From Neocallimastix lanati (nom. inval.) (taxonomy: Eukaryota > Neocallimastigomycota > Neocallimastigomycetes > Neocallimastigales > Neocallimastigaceae), in contig JACVTC010000021.1 of the NCBI GenBank assembly GCA_016946835.1, positions 1 through 40,000 of the forward strand: 40,000 bases of DNA, given 5' to 3'. Of this stretch, positions 1-8,512 are shown piece by piece. The notes beneath the pieces were generated by a model. The model was not told the origin of the DNA. It searched no databases and saw only the letters and a program-made list of their open reading frames with translations. The position numbers were made by a program, and so were the translations under genes. The first letter of the stretch is position 1, and each line of letters starts with the position of its first letter.

Positions 1-106
1 AAAATTTGGAAGGGTGTGTGTCGAACCCTAAGGGTTCAGCCCAATGGTTGTGGTAACTTACCATTGAACCATGATTACTAATTTGCTAGTTATGAGTTTC
101 GTTACA
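1..106 (-). repeat. E2 3' LTR, partial (runs off left edge)
   Basis: Read on the minus strand, a sequence starting TGTAACGAAACTC follows directly after a polypurine tract, as the start of a 3' LTR should. Only its first 106 bp are in the window. The first 13 bases recur on the minus strand at 22815-22827, taken as the start of E2's 5' LTR. Beyond those bases the two pieces do not align clearly. The segment also contains an imperfect stem, ggttca (33-38) with tgaacc (65-70). Confidence 0.55.
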
Positions 107-120
107 TGGTCCTCCTCTAG
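107..120 (-). other. E2 polypurine tract
   Basis: On the minus strand this reads CTAGAGGAGGACCA immediately before the TGTAACG LTR start. It matches the position and style of the E1 tract (ATAGGAGGGCAT before TGTTG). The plus-strand reading as a primer binding site was considered, but the homology with E1's 3' end favours a polypurine tract. Confidence 0.6.
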
Positions 121-141
121 GATTCGGATACCAGACGAATC
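121..141 (-). other. pre-PPT stem-loop of E2
   Basis: The minus strand reads gattcg, then the nine-base loop tctggtatc, then cgaatc: a perfect 6-bp stem. E1 has the same arrangement at 6346-6370 with the loop tcttgaatc and a different stem sequence. E1 is inserted exactly at the foot of this hairpin. Confidence 0.6.
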
Positions 142-142
142 T
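138..142. repeat. E1 target-site duplication, left copy (AATCT)
   Basis: AATCT lies directly before the TGTTG start of E1 and again at 7072-7076 directly after its end. A 5-bp duplication is standard for Ty3/gypsy integrases. Confidence 0.9.
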
Positions 143-316
143 TGTTGAAATTATAACTGAATTGAAATCTCAATTTCAGTTATTCACATTTCAATATACA
201 TTTAATTAATAATTAATATAAATTCTTATTTAATATTTAAAGAATTATCTTAGGCCTAATAATTCTGAAAATATTAATAAATAAGATTTATATTAATAAT
301 TTCAATTATTTACATA

Positions 317-324
317 TGACGTCA
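317..324 (+). promoter_or_regulatory. CRE-like octamer TGACGTCA in E1 LTR
   Basis: A perfect palindromic TGACGTCA, the bZIP ATF/CREB site, stands in otherwise AT-only U3 sequence and is repeated in the 3' LTR at 6557-6564. A role in transcription is inferred only from the motif and the U3 position. Confidence 0.4.
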
Positions 325-543
325 CATGTATTTATTTATATTATGTTTATATATATGTTTATATCATATATATTAATTACTATTTTTAATTATTCAAATT
401 AATTATACAAATTAAATTTATTTAATTATATTAAATATTTTAAACATATCGATATTGTTATTATTTTAATATTTTATTAATATTCATTTTACTATATTAT
501 TATTATCTTATAATTAAATATTATTATTATGTAACTTACAAAG

Positions 544-550
544 TATAAAG
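544..550 (+). promoter_or_regulatory. TATA-like box of E1
   Basis: TATAAAG lies about 39 bases upstream of position 583, where the self-priming model puts the RNA 5' end. The surrounding cttacaaag and ctttgtaag form an inverted repeat around it. Confidence 0.5.
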
Positions 551-830
551 AAAGATGTAAAAATCTATCTTTTATGTTCTTTGTAAGGTTATTGTATTTA
601 CAATAATTATATACTAATAATTCAATAAATAAATATTTTCATAAATCCTTCAAAGAAATTATTATTTAAAATATTCTTAGATATTAAGTGTTTAAATAAC
701 TTAACTATTTATCTTATATTATTTTTATATTATTATTAATTAATTATTGTTGGATTATTAATATATAATTCAACATATTAACCTAGTAACGTTATTAATC
801 ATAAAACTATTTTATATCTTAATTTTAACA

Positions 831-840
831 ATAACCTTAC
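831..840 (+). other. E1 self-complementary primer binding site
   Basis: Directly after the LTR, ATAACCTTAC is the exact reverse complement of LTR bases 583-592. Including the last three LTR bases (828-830) the match is 13 of 13 (828-840 with 583-595). It ends sharply at 840. No tRNA-like TGG site follows the LTR. This is the arrangement known from Tf1, where the 5' end of the RNA folds back to prime reverse transcription. Confidence 0.75.
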
Positions 841-864
841 CCTAGTTTTGGTTACTACTTTAAT

Positions 865-1941
865 ATGTCTTTTTACAATAATGTATGGGCTGACATTGCT
901 CCAATGTCAGAAGTTAATAAATTAAGGTCTGACGCCCAAGTTACTGTATCCGAATTGGCTTCTTCTGTTAATGATAGTTTTTTATTAAAAGAAGATTTTA
1001 ATGAATATAACAAGGACTTACAAAAAAAACTTTATACACTTTACAAAGATAATAAAAATATTATTAATCAATTATCTAATTTAACAAAAATTTTAGATGA
1101 AAAGTTAAATATAAATATTGCTACAAATGATATTCCTTCTACTAGTCAAACACAAGAGGATAATGTATCTACCATTACTAGACGTGATGATGACAATGAT
1201 GTTATTATGAGGAATGCTTTTTCAAACCGTTTACAACAAGTTCCTGAACCTGGATTTTTCTCTGGAGATACTAAAGAAACTGATCTATTCTGTCAACTTT
1301 GTGAAGATACCTTTAAAACATATCCAAATTCAGAAGCTACAGAAGATATCAAAATTAACTTTATTAAATCCCGTTTAAGAGATGGCGCTCGTAATTGGTA
1401 TCTAGCTACGTACAAGGATACTAACCCAAAAACTCTTTCTGAATTGACTACTGAATTAAGAAAAGCATTTTCCAACGTTGCAAGCAAAAAATTAGCTAAG
1501 ATTCAATTAATAAAATTGAAACATAATTATGGGAAAATAAATGATTATATTGAACAATTTAGAACTCTTTCGAATGGTCTTGGATTCAGTGAAGAAGCCT
1601 TAGTTTTAATTTTCTATAATGGGTTACATTCAAAATTCCAAGAAGTAATTGAAGAAATGGAAGAATTCCCTGTTGATCTTGGTACTATTTATACTAAATG
1701 TATTTTACTTGAAAATACATTAAAAACAAAAAATCAAATAAAATCAAATAATGGTAATTCAAAACTTTCTAGAAGCAGTAATAATAAACATTCAAAACAC
1801 GTTAGTACCCATATTAATCATGATAAAAATTATAATTCTAATAACAATTATAATAACAAAAGTAATTATAATAATAATTACAATAATAACAATTATAATA
1901 GTAATAAAACTAGTAGCAATAATAATAAAACAAAAAACTAA
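865..1941 (+). CDS. gag: E1 Gag
   Basis: 358 residues. The central part (about residues 120-280) resembles the retrotransposon Gag capsid region: GFFSGD, then a Trp in GARNWYL and the segment around FRTLSNGLGF. The C-terminus is a low-complexity Asn/Tyr/Lys tail with no CCHC zinc knuckle, so RNA binding would rely on basic and Asn-rich sequence. The ATG at 865 is the first in frame and lies 34 bases after the LTR. It stops with TAA at 1939, and protease continues in the +1 frame, which overlaps this tail from before 1751. Gag would form the particle that packages E1 RNA. Confidence 0.85.
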   Translation: MSFYNNVWADIAPMSEVNKLRSDAQVTVSELASSVNDSFLLKEDFNEYNKDLQKKLYTLYKDNKNIINQLSNLTKILDEKLNINIATNDIPSTSQTQEDNVSTITRRDDDNDVIMRNAFSNRLQQVPEPGFFSGDTKETDLFCQLCEDTFKTYPNSEATEDIKINFIKSRLRDGARNWYLATYKDTNPKTLSELTTELRKAFSNVASKKLAKIQLIKLKHNYGKINDYIEQFRTLSNGLGFSEEALVLIFYNGLHSKFQEVIEEMEEFPVDLGTIYTKCILLENTLKTKNQIKSNNGNSKLSRSSNNKHSKHVSTHINHDKNYNSNNNYNNKSNYNNNYNNNNYNSNKTSSNNNKTKN

Positions 1942-2332
1942 ACAATGGACTTCAACAGAAGTCCAATATAATAAAAAACACAAGAATTCTTCATTTTTTT
2001 TTTATAATTTTCCTACATTTAATAATGTAGTAAATAAAAAATTACCTTCAACTTTCCTTTTATTTGATACATATATTCCAACATCATTTTCAAATAATAT
2101 AAAAAATATTAAAAATGATAATAATAAATTAAAAACTGAATCTATGTTAGATTCAGGCTCCTTCTGTAATTTTATTACAGAAGATTTAGTAAAAACTTTA
2201 AACTTGAAAAAATATAATTTAAAATCAAAAATTTTAGTCAAAGGAATTTCTGGTGATACAACCCAGATAAAGAATTATGTTTGGCTAAAATTTCAAATTA
2301 AAATTAATGAAAATAAAAAAAGTTTATTTTAA
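1942..2332 (+). CDS. E1 protease, N-terminal part (other frame from Gag)
   Basis: Open in the +1 frame relative to Gag, overlapping the Gag tail and ending with TAA at 2330. It carries the retropepsin active-site motif as MLDSGSFCNFI. The second half of the protease fold (LLFGNQFMRKFHIHYDY) continues in the frame that starts at 2307. The two frames meet at an A7 run (2315-2321), so one extra A would explain the break. No usable start of its own is evident, so expression would need a frameshift from Gag. Confidence 0.7.
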
Positions 2333-5300
2333 AAATTTTAAAGAAAAATTTTTAATTTCGAATTGTATTCCAACAAAATTACTTTTTGGAAATCAATTTA
2401 TGAGGAAGTTTCATATTCATTACGATTATAATAAAAACTTCCTATATTCTTATTTAGATTCTCACTTTTATAACAAAATTAATAAAAATGCTAATAAAAA
2501 TCCACAATATTATTCTCGGTTTAATTCAGTGATAAAAAGATTTTTAAAAAATTATTTTTTAAAACATAAATTCATAAAAAAATTTAATTATACAAAAAAT
2601 TCAAAAAATTTCAAAAATTTTAATCAAAATAAATTAAATTTTAAACTTAATAAATATAAAAAATTTCTTCATAAAAAATTTAATTTTTTAACCAATAAAA
2701 TATTTTTTAAATTAAAAAACAATCACCAAAATAAAAAATATAAAATTAATAATAAATTTAACTATAATTATTTAATTTATTCATTTTTAACAAATAAAGA
2801 AAATTATGAAGAAGATATTGAAGATATAAAAATCGAAAATATTCCGCTTCAATATCGAGATTTGGCTGTTGTATTTAGTAAGAAAGAAGCAGATAAACTA
2901 CCGCCACATCGTTTAACTGACTGTAAAATAGTTTTAGAAAAGGATGCTTCTCTTCATTATGGACCTATCTACCCATTATCTGAAGAAGAAAATAAAGTTT
3001 TAAAAGAATATATAGAAGAAAATTTAAAGAAGGGATTTATTAGACCTTCTGAATCTCCAGCTGGTTATCCTGTCTTATTTCAAAAAAAGAAAGATGGTTC
3101 TTTAAGATTGTGTGTGGATTACAAAAAGTTAAACGCTGTTACCATTAGAAATTCATATCCTCTTCCACTTATTAATGATATTATTGAAAAGGTTAAAGGT
3201 GCAAAATATTTCACAAAATTAGATCTAAGATCTGCCTATAACCTAATTCGTATAAAAGAGGGGGATGAATATAAAACAGCTTTTCGAACTAAATATGGTC
3301 ATTACGAATATCTCGTAATGCCTTTTGGGTTGAAAAATGCCCCAGCCACTTTCCAATCATTTATTAATTCTTTACTCAGACCTTATTTGGAAAAAAGTGT
3401 TATTTTATATTTGGATGATATTTTAATTTATTCTGAGGATTTGGAAGAACATCACAAACAAGTAAGAAGTGTATTACAAACTTTAATTAATAATAATTTA
3501 TACGCAAAATTAGAAAAATGTGAATTCGATAAAGAAAAAGTTGAATTCCTAGGTTACATTTTATCTGGTGATGGTGTATCTACTGACCCAAAGAAAATTA
3601 AATCTATAGAAGAGTGGCCAACTCCGAAAAATATTAAAGAAGTACAACGATTTTTAGGCTTATGTAATTACTATAGGAGATTTGTAAAAAATTTTGCAAA
3701 AATAGCTAAGCCTCTCCATAATTTAACAAGAAAAAATACAAAATTTATTTGGGATACAAATTGTGAAAATTCATTTAAATTATTAAAAAGTAAATTAACT
3801 ACTTCTCCAGTACTGCATCACCCAGATGTAACTAAACCATTCATAGTAGAATGTGATGCAAGTAACTATGCTATAGGTGCTGTTTTATCTCAGAAAGATG
3901 AAAATAATAAATTACATCCTGTTGCTTACTTTTCAAGAAGTTTACAAGGCTCCGAAATAAATTATACCATTACAGAAAAAGAGTTATTAGCTATTAGAGA
4001 TTCTTTCTTAACTTGGCGACATCTTTTACTTGGTGCAAAGCATAAAATTACTGTCTATACTGACCATAGAAATTTAATCTATACTTTAGGAGGAAAAGTT
4101 GGTAATCAAAGACAGCATAGATGGCACTTATTCTTTCAGGAATATGATTTCCAACTTATATATAGACAAGGAACTAAAAATGGGAAACCAGATAGTCTTT
4201 CAAGAAGACCTGATTATATGAAGAATAACGAAGATATTAAACCAGAAAATATATTAGATATTAAAAATGTAAAAGAAGTTCCCTGTTTTATAGGAATTAT
4301 GAGTAATTTACTAGAAAAAATTATTGATGCTATTAAAGAAGATGCTACTGCTGAAGATATTAAATTATACTTTAGTGAAAACAATATTAAAAATAATTAT
4401 GCTTATAAACCATTTAGGAAAATGGAAAGATTTAAAATAAAAGATAATATTATATTATATAACAATTTAATTTATATTCCTGAATCACTTAGATTAGAAA
4501 TTTTAGAAAAATATCATGAAAAACCCACTTCTGGACATCTTGGTATAAGAAGAACTTTAGAACTAATTACAAGAAACTTTTGGTGGCCAAAAATACATGA
4601 AGATGTTACAAGTTATGTTAATTCTTGTGAATGTTGTGCAAGAAACAAGGTTAATAGACATAGAAAATATGGTCTTTTACAACCTTTAGATACTCCTGAT
4701 AGACCTTGGAAGTCTATCGAAATTGATTTTCTATGTGGTCTTCCTTATTCTAAAGGATACACCGTTATTATGGTAGTTGTTGATCGTTTCTCTAAGATGA
4801 TTCATTTAATTCCGTTTAAACAAATACCTGATGCCAAACAAACTGCCAAAGCTTTCATTACAAATATATTTAAACTACACGGATTGCCTTGTGATATGTA
4901 TACAGATAGAGGATCTCAATTTACAAGTGCTCTTTGGAAAGAAGTAATGGAATATTTAAACATTAAATCAAAAATCGCTACAACTGACCATCATGAAACA
5001 GTTGGTCAAGTTGAAAGGTGTAATTCTTTTATTGAACAATATTTAAGAGCTTACTCAAGATCATATTATCATGATGATTGGATTGAATGGATTCACCTTG
5101 CTGAATTTGTTTATAATAACTCCATTAATGAATCTACAAAAGAAACACCCTTCTTTATTAATTATGGTTTTCATCCATCTATGGATGAATTTTTCTTATT
5201 ACCTGATATTGATACTAATAATAAAATTATTAAGGACTTAAGCATGAAATTTAATCATATTAAAGATGTTTTATTAAGGTCAAAAGAACTATATAAAATA

Positions 5301-5591
5301 CACGCAGATAAAAAGAGAATGCCACCTCCAATATTTAAAGAAAATGATTTAGTTTGGATACAAGCTCCTCCATCACTAAATATCGAAGATAGTTCAAAGT
5401 TAGCTCCTTGTAAATATGGACCATATAAAGTAATAGATGTTCTGAATAATCATAATTATAAAATAGATATTAAAAGGTCACCTTTTCCAAAACATCATCC
5501 TATATTCCATGTTTCGGAGTTAGAACCTTTTATTCCAACACCTCAAAAGTTTTTAAAAAGAAGAATAATGATGAATCTGTTAATGATATAA
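2307..5591 (+). CDS. pol: E1 Pol: protease end, RT, RNase H, integrase
   Basis: 1094 residues. In order: the end of the protease; a long Lys/Asn-rich linker (to about residue 170); RT with LPPHR, LRLCVDYKKLN and the catalytic YLDD at residues 368-371; RNase H (VECDASNYAIGAVL, TEKELLAI, TDHRNL); and the integrase zinc region (HEKPTSGH with CECC). The integrase catalytic triad is D810, D867 and E903, with 35 residues between the last two as in D,D35E enzymes. A GPY/F module (KYGPYKV) is followed by the HPIFHVSELEPF box. The frame ends with TAA shortly after this, while the chromodomain continues in the -1 frame. The ATG at 2307 is probably not a true start. Confidence 0.9.
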   Translation: MKIKKVYFKNFKEKFLISNCIPTKLLFGNQFMRKFHIHYDYNKNFLYSYLDSHFYNKINKNANKNPQYYSRFNSVIKRFLKNYFLKHKFIKKFNYTKNSKNFKNFNQNKLNFKLNKYKKFLHKKFNFLTNKIFFKLKNNHQNKKYKINNKFNYNYLIYSFLTNKENYEEDIEDIKIENIPLQYRDLAVVFSKKEADKLPPHRLTDCKIVLEKDASLHYGPIYPLSEEENKVLKEYIEENLKKGFIRPSESPAGYPVLFQKKKDGSLRLCVDYKKLNAVTIRNSYPLPLINDIIEKVKGAKYFTKLDLRSAYNLIRIKEGDEYKTAFRTKYGHYEYLVMPFGLKNAPATFQSFINSLLRPYLEKSVILYLDDILIYSEDLEEHHKQVRSVLQTLINNNLYAKLEKCEFDKEKVEFLGYILSGDGVSTDPKKIKSIEEWPTPKNIKEVQRFLGLCNYYRRFVKNFAKIAKPLHNLTRKNTKFIWDTNCENSFKLLKSKLTTSPVLHHPDVTKPFIVECDASNYAIGAVLSQKDENNKLHPVAYFSRSLQGSEINYTITEKELLAIRDSFLTWRHLLLGAKHKITVYTDHRNLIYTLGGKVGNQRQHRWHLFFQEYDFQLIYRQGTKNGKPDSLSRRPDYMKNNEDIKPENILDIKNVKEVPCFIGIMSNLLEKIIDAIKEDATAEDIKLYFSENNIKNNYAYKPFRKMERFKIKDNIILYNNLIYIPESLRLEILEKYHEKPTSGHLGIRRTLELITRNFWWPKIHEDVTSYVNSCECCARNKVNRHRKYGLLQPLDTPDRPWKSIEIDFLCGLPYSKGYTVIMVVVDRFSKMIHLIPFKQIPDAKQTAKAFITNIFKLHGLPCDMYTDRGSQFTSALWKEVMEYLNIKSKIATTDHHETVGQVERCNSFIEQYLRAYSRSYYHDDWIEWIHLAEFVYNNSINESTKETPFFINYGFHPSMDEFFLLPDIDTNNKIIKDLSMKFNHIKDVLLRSKELYKIHADKKRMPPPIFKENDLVWIQAPPSLNIEDSSKLAPCKYGPYKVIDVLNNHNYKIDIKRSPFPKHHPIFHVSELEPFIPTPQKFLKRRIMMNLLMI
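5552..5558 (+). other. possible -1 frameshift heptamer before the E1 chromodomain
   Basis: In the Pol frame the bases read T TTA AAA, which fits the X XXY YYZ rule exactly. A -1 slip there makes the next codon start at 5558, the frame that is open through the chromodomain. No strong downstream hairpin is evident, so a simple one-base indel in the A run is the alternative. Confidence 0.45.
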
Positions 5592-5776
5592 TTGAAATCT
5601 CAGGATTTAGAACTAATTATAAAAAGAATCAATATGAATACAGAATCAGGTATAAATATAGAACTGCTTACAATTGGGTTCCTTCAGACGAAGTTGAAAA
5701 TAACCCCCGAAATCAAAATATTTATTTACAATATTTACAAAATGGAAGAAAACCTATTTCATTAGCTTATAACTAA
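5558..5776 (+). CDS. E1 chromodomain tail (-1 frame)
   Basis: 72 codons ending with TAA at 5774. The reading contains DIIEISGFRTNYKKNQYEY, then RIRYKYRTAYNWVPSDEVE, which has the chromodomain pattern of a β-strand pair followed by the Trp-containing turn. Chromodomains at the end of integrase direct chromoviruses to marked chromatin. It has no start codon of its own and would be translated only as an extension of Pol. Confidence 0.7.
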   Translation, partial: KKNNDESVNDIIEISGFRTNYKKNQYEYRIRYKYRTAYNWVPSDEVENNPRNQNIYLQYLQNGRKPISLAYN

Positions 5777-5794
5777 AATGATAATAATAATATT

Positions 5795-5831
<37 letters not shown>

Positions 5832-6345
5832 GAAGTTTTATTTTTTATTATTATTAATTCGTTTTTAAATTTTATTTTATTATTATCAATTTTTCAGTCA
5901 AATTTCAATTTCAAAATTTCGAAATTTTCAAAATTTTCAAAATTCAAAAACATAGCTATGTTACACTTACAACTATCAATTTATAATCAAATTTTATTCA
6001 TAAATTCATTAATTATTATAATTTTCAATTTTTTTAAAGTTAATGCATAAAATTAAAAAGTTAATTGAAATTAAAATTTCAAAATTTCAATATAAAAAAT
6101 TTTTAATCAAAACATTTAAAAATGGTACCATCATATTCTTAAACATCAATTTTTATAACAAAATTTTAATTTTATTAAATTTTAGAAATTTCAAAATTTC
6201 AATGAAATGGTCACTTATAAAAGGTTTCCTTTTAAAATTTAAAAGGACTCAAGTGGCCTTCCTCCTTTATAAATTAAAAAATTTTTAATTTAAGAAATTT
6301 TAAAAAAATTTTTAACAAAAAATTTAGTCCTCCTTATCGTTACAC
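5777..6345 (+). other. E1 3' noncoding region
   Basis: Starts with an A tract of about 28 bases near 5800 and continues as AT-rich sequence with many repeats of aattttcaaaatttc type. Two short open frames (5829-6050 and 6043-6288) have only low-complexity Phe/Ile/Lys/Asn content and no recognisable domain, so they are not called as genes. Confidence 0.6.
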
Positions 6346-6370
6346 AAAAATCGTCTTGAATCCGATTTTT
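6346..6370 (+). other. E1 pre-PPT stem-loop
   Basis: aaaaatcg and cgattttt form a perfect 8-bp stem around the nine-base loop tcttgaatc, one base before the polypurine tract. An upstream tcctcc near 6330 could also pair with the tract itself. The E2 counterpart is at 121-141. Confidence 0.65.
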
Positions 6371-6382
6371 ATAGGAGGGCAT
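6371..6382 (+). other. E1 polypurine tract
   Basis: ATAGGAGGGCAT sits directly before the 3' LTR (TGTTG at 6383), where plus-strand DNA synthesis is primed in LTR elements. Confidence 0.8.
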
Positions 6383-7071
6383 TGTTGAAATTATAACTGA
6401 ATTGAAATCTCAATTTCAGTTATTCACATTTCAATATACATTTAATTAATAATTAATATAAATTCTTATTTAATATTTAAAGAATTATCTTAGGCCTAAT
6501 AATTCTGAAAATATTAATAAATAAGATTTATATTAATAATTTCAATTATTTACATATGACGTCACATGTATTTATTTATATTATGTTTATATATATGTTT
6601 ATATCATATATATTAATTACTATTTTTAATTATTCAAATTAATTATACAAATTAAATTTATTTAATTATATTAAATATTTTAAACATATCGATATTGTTA
6701 TTATTTTAATATTTTATTAATATTCATTTTACTATATTATTATTATCTTATAATTAAATATTATTATTATGTAACTTACAAAGTATAAAAGAAAGATGTA
6801 AAAATCTATCTTTTATGTTCTTTGTAAGGTTATTGTATTTACAATAATTATATACTAATAATTCAATAAATAAATATTTTCATAAATCCTTCAAAGAAAT
6901 TATTATTTAAAATATTCTTAGATATTAAGTGTTTAAATAACTTAACTATTTATCTTATATTATTTTTATATTATTATTAATTAATTATTGTTGGATTATT
7001 AATATATAATTCAACATATTAACCTAGTAACGTTATTAATCATAAAACTATTTTATATCTTAATTTTAACA
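6383..7071 (+). repeat. E1 3' LTR
   Basis: 689 bp; identical to 143-830 except for one additional A. It ends AACA and is followed by the AATCT duplication at 7072-7076. Confidence 0.95.
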
Positions 7072-7346
7072 AATCTCAAAACTAGGCTAAACTATACTAA
7101 GAAAATTTTATTTAATTATTTTAATATATAAATTATTTTAATAGTTATTTGGTGTAAAATTTCAATACATGATAAACATAAAAATACATTATTAATAATA
7201 AGGTTACATGAATTTAAATAATATTTATATTAATAAGTAAAAATAGTAAAGATTATTGATATTGATATTAATAGAAATAAATTTGATATTAATAAATATA
7301 AATTTTTGTATAATTAATATTATAGATTCATTTTCTAAATATAAGT
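7072..7346 (-). other. E2 3' untranslated region, right part
   Basis: Begins with the right copy of the E1 target duplication (7072-7076). It is AT-rich and holds no gene. On the minus strand it lies between the end of the E2 chromodomain and the E2 pre-PPT hairpin, from which it is now separated by E1. Confidence 0.6.
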
Positions 7347-7595
7347 TTATTTGTTTGATTTATTAAATTTTTTGAGTATTTCTGGACAGTTGAGGTTTTC
7401 TTCCGGTTCCAAAGATGCTTCAGATAAAGGATATCCTTTCCATTTAATAAGATATTGAATCTTTCCATAATGTTTTCTTTTATCAAGTATTTCTTCTACT
7501 TCATATTCTTCTTCATCATTAACTATAATTGGAGGTGGAGGTTCCTTTTTTCTTTTTAAAATTGTCTTTGTAGTATGGCTCAAGTTCGGATACAT
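7347..7595 (-). pseudogene. E2 chromodomain fragment
   Basis: 82 codons. EYEVEEILDKRKHYGKIQYL, then IKWKGYP and LEPEENLN, is a clear chromodomain. The usual aromatic residue of the WEPEENL box is Leu here (ASLEPEENL). A proline run (EPPPP) precedes it. It lies one frame away from the preceding GPY/F module and ends with a stop at 7347, which was probably the natural end of Pol. Confidence 0.8.
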
Positions 7596-7790
7596 GGATA
7601 ATTGGGTGTATTCTTATATTTTTTGGAAAATCAATTTTGTATGTTACTGGAGAGACTTTTTCAATTATTTTATAAGGTCCTAGCTTTCTTGGTTTTAATT
7701 TTTTATTTTTATTTCTTAATATGAGTGAACTGTTTATCCAAACTTTGTCGTTTACTTTGAATTCAGGTGCTGTTAATTCTGTGCTGATTG
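7560..7790 (-). pseudogene. E2 integrase C-terminal (GPY/F) fragment
   Basis: In a third minus-strand frame: VNDKVWINS, then KPRKLGPYKIIEKV, then HPIIHVSELEPYY, the standard C-terminal module of Ty3/gypsy integrase. It is +1 relative to the catalytic part to its right and again +1 relative to the chromodomain to its left, consistent with two small indels. Confidence 0.75.
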
Positions 7791-8512
7791 GCGAATTTTT
7801 CTTGTCTATTTCTTGCTTGTTTTAAATTTACTTTTAATCGTTTGAAAAGTTTCGCTAAGTTTGTTGTAAATTCTTCAGCACGTGGAACATCAATAGAACT
7901 TGGCACAGCTGGTGAGAAGCGAGGGTTGTAACCATAATTTGCATAGAAAGGTGATTTATTTAATGATTCTTGAATAGAATTGTTGTAGCAGAATTCAGCA
8001 AGGAATAGATAATTATGCCAATTTGAACCTTTAAAATTAGAGTAACATCTGAGAAATTGTTCTACAACGGAGTTCACCCTTTCCGTTAAACCTTTAGTTT
8101 GATGATGAAAGGGAGAAGAAAGTTTCATTGAGATATTGAGAGTTTTGCAAATAGAAGTCCAGAATTTAGAAGTGAATTGAGTACCTCTATCGGAAAGAAT
8201 TTCATTTGGTAATCCATGAAGTCTGAAAATATGAGTCATGAATGCCTTAGCAGTATCTTCAGAAGAAGGAACGTTAGGAAATGGGATGAAGTGACCCATT
8301 TTTGTGAATCTATCGAGAACAACAAAAATACAAGTATATCCATTAGATGAAGGGAGATCAGTGATGAAATCCATGGAAAGCGAAGTCCAAGGTCGGTCAG
8401 GAATTACTAGTGGGTTCAGAAATCCATAAGGTTTGTGTCTAGAATCCTTTGAACGACAACAGATTTCACAAGATTTAATATAATCTTTAATATCTTTTTG
8501 CATAGATGACTA
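7763..8512 (-). pseudogene. E2 integrase catalytic core
   Basis: Begins after a TAG stop (8510-8512). The zinc region shows CEICCRSK. The core carries the three acidic residues as SMDFITDLP, LSDRGTQFTS and LTERVNS. The stop replaces the second Trp of the conserved FWW motif, consistent with TGG to TAG. The frame ends at 7763 after a frameshift into the GPY/F part. The fold is otherwise well preserved and close to E1's integrase. Confidence 0.8.

Larger units (their letters stand above)
143..830 (+). repeat. E1 5' LTR
   Basis: Starts TGTTG and ends TTTTAACA; compared over its length with 6383-7071 the only difference is one missing A (aagtataaag versus aagtataaaag). It contains a TATA-like box at 544-550, the predicted RNA start near 583 and a TGACGTCA octamer at 317-324. 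Confidence 0.95.
143..7071 (+). mobile_element. E1: Ty3/gypsy chromodomain LTR retrotransposon, nearly intact
   Basis: 6929 bp with LTRs of 688 and 689 bp that differ by a single A in an A run, so the insertion is very recent. Internal order is gag, protease, RT, RNase H, integrase, chromodomain, then a pre-PPT hairpin and polypurine tract. It is flanked by AATCT duplications. The primer site is complementary to the element's own LTR (see 831-840). The coding frame changes three times (near 1941, 2315-2321 and 5552-5558). The first and third could be recoding. The second lies in an A7 run and looks like an indel or a sequencing error. Confidence 0.93.

Noticed and set aside
1-80. tRNA gene on the minus strand (ggttcgac, ggttcaatggta)
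   Set aside because: The T arm does not pair and no acceptor or anticodon stem can be formed.
107-130. TGGTCCTCCTCTAGGATTCG read as a primer site after a plus-strand LTR ending in CGTTACA
   Set aside because: The reverse strand matches E1's 3' end in order and spacing (hairpin, nine-base loop, AGGAGG tract, LTR start), and the implied tRNA 3' end does not give a regular T arm.
5829-6288. Two small open frames between E1 pol and its 3' LTR
   Set aside because: Low-complexity Phe/Ile/Lys/Asn content from AT-rich sequence, no domain, no counterpart in E2.
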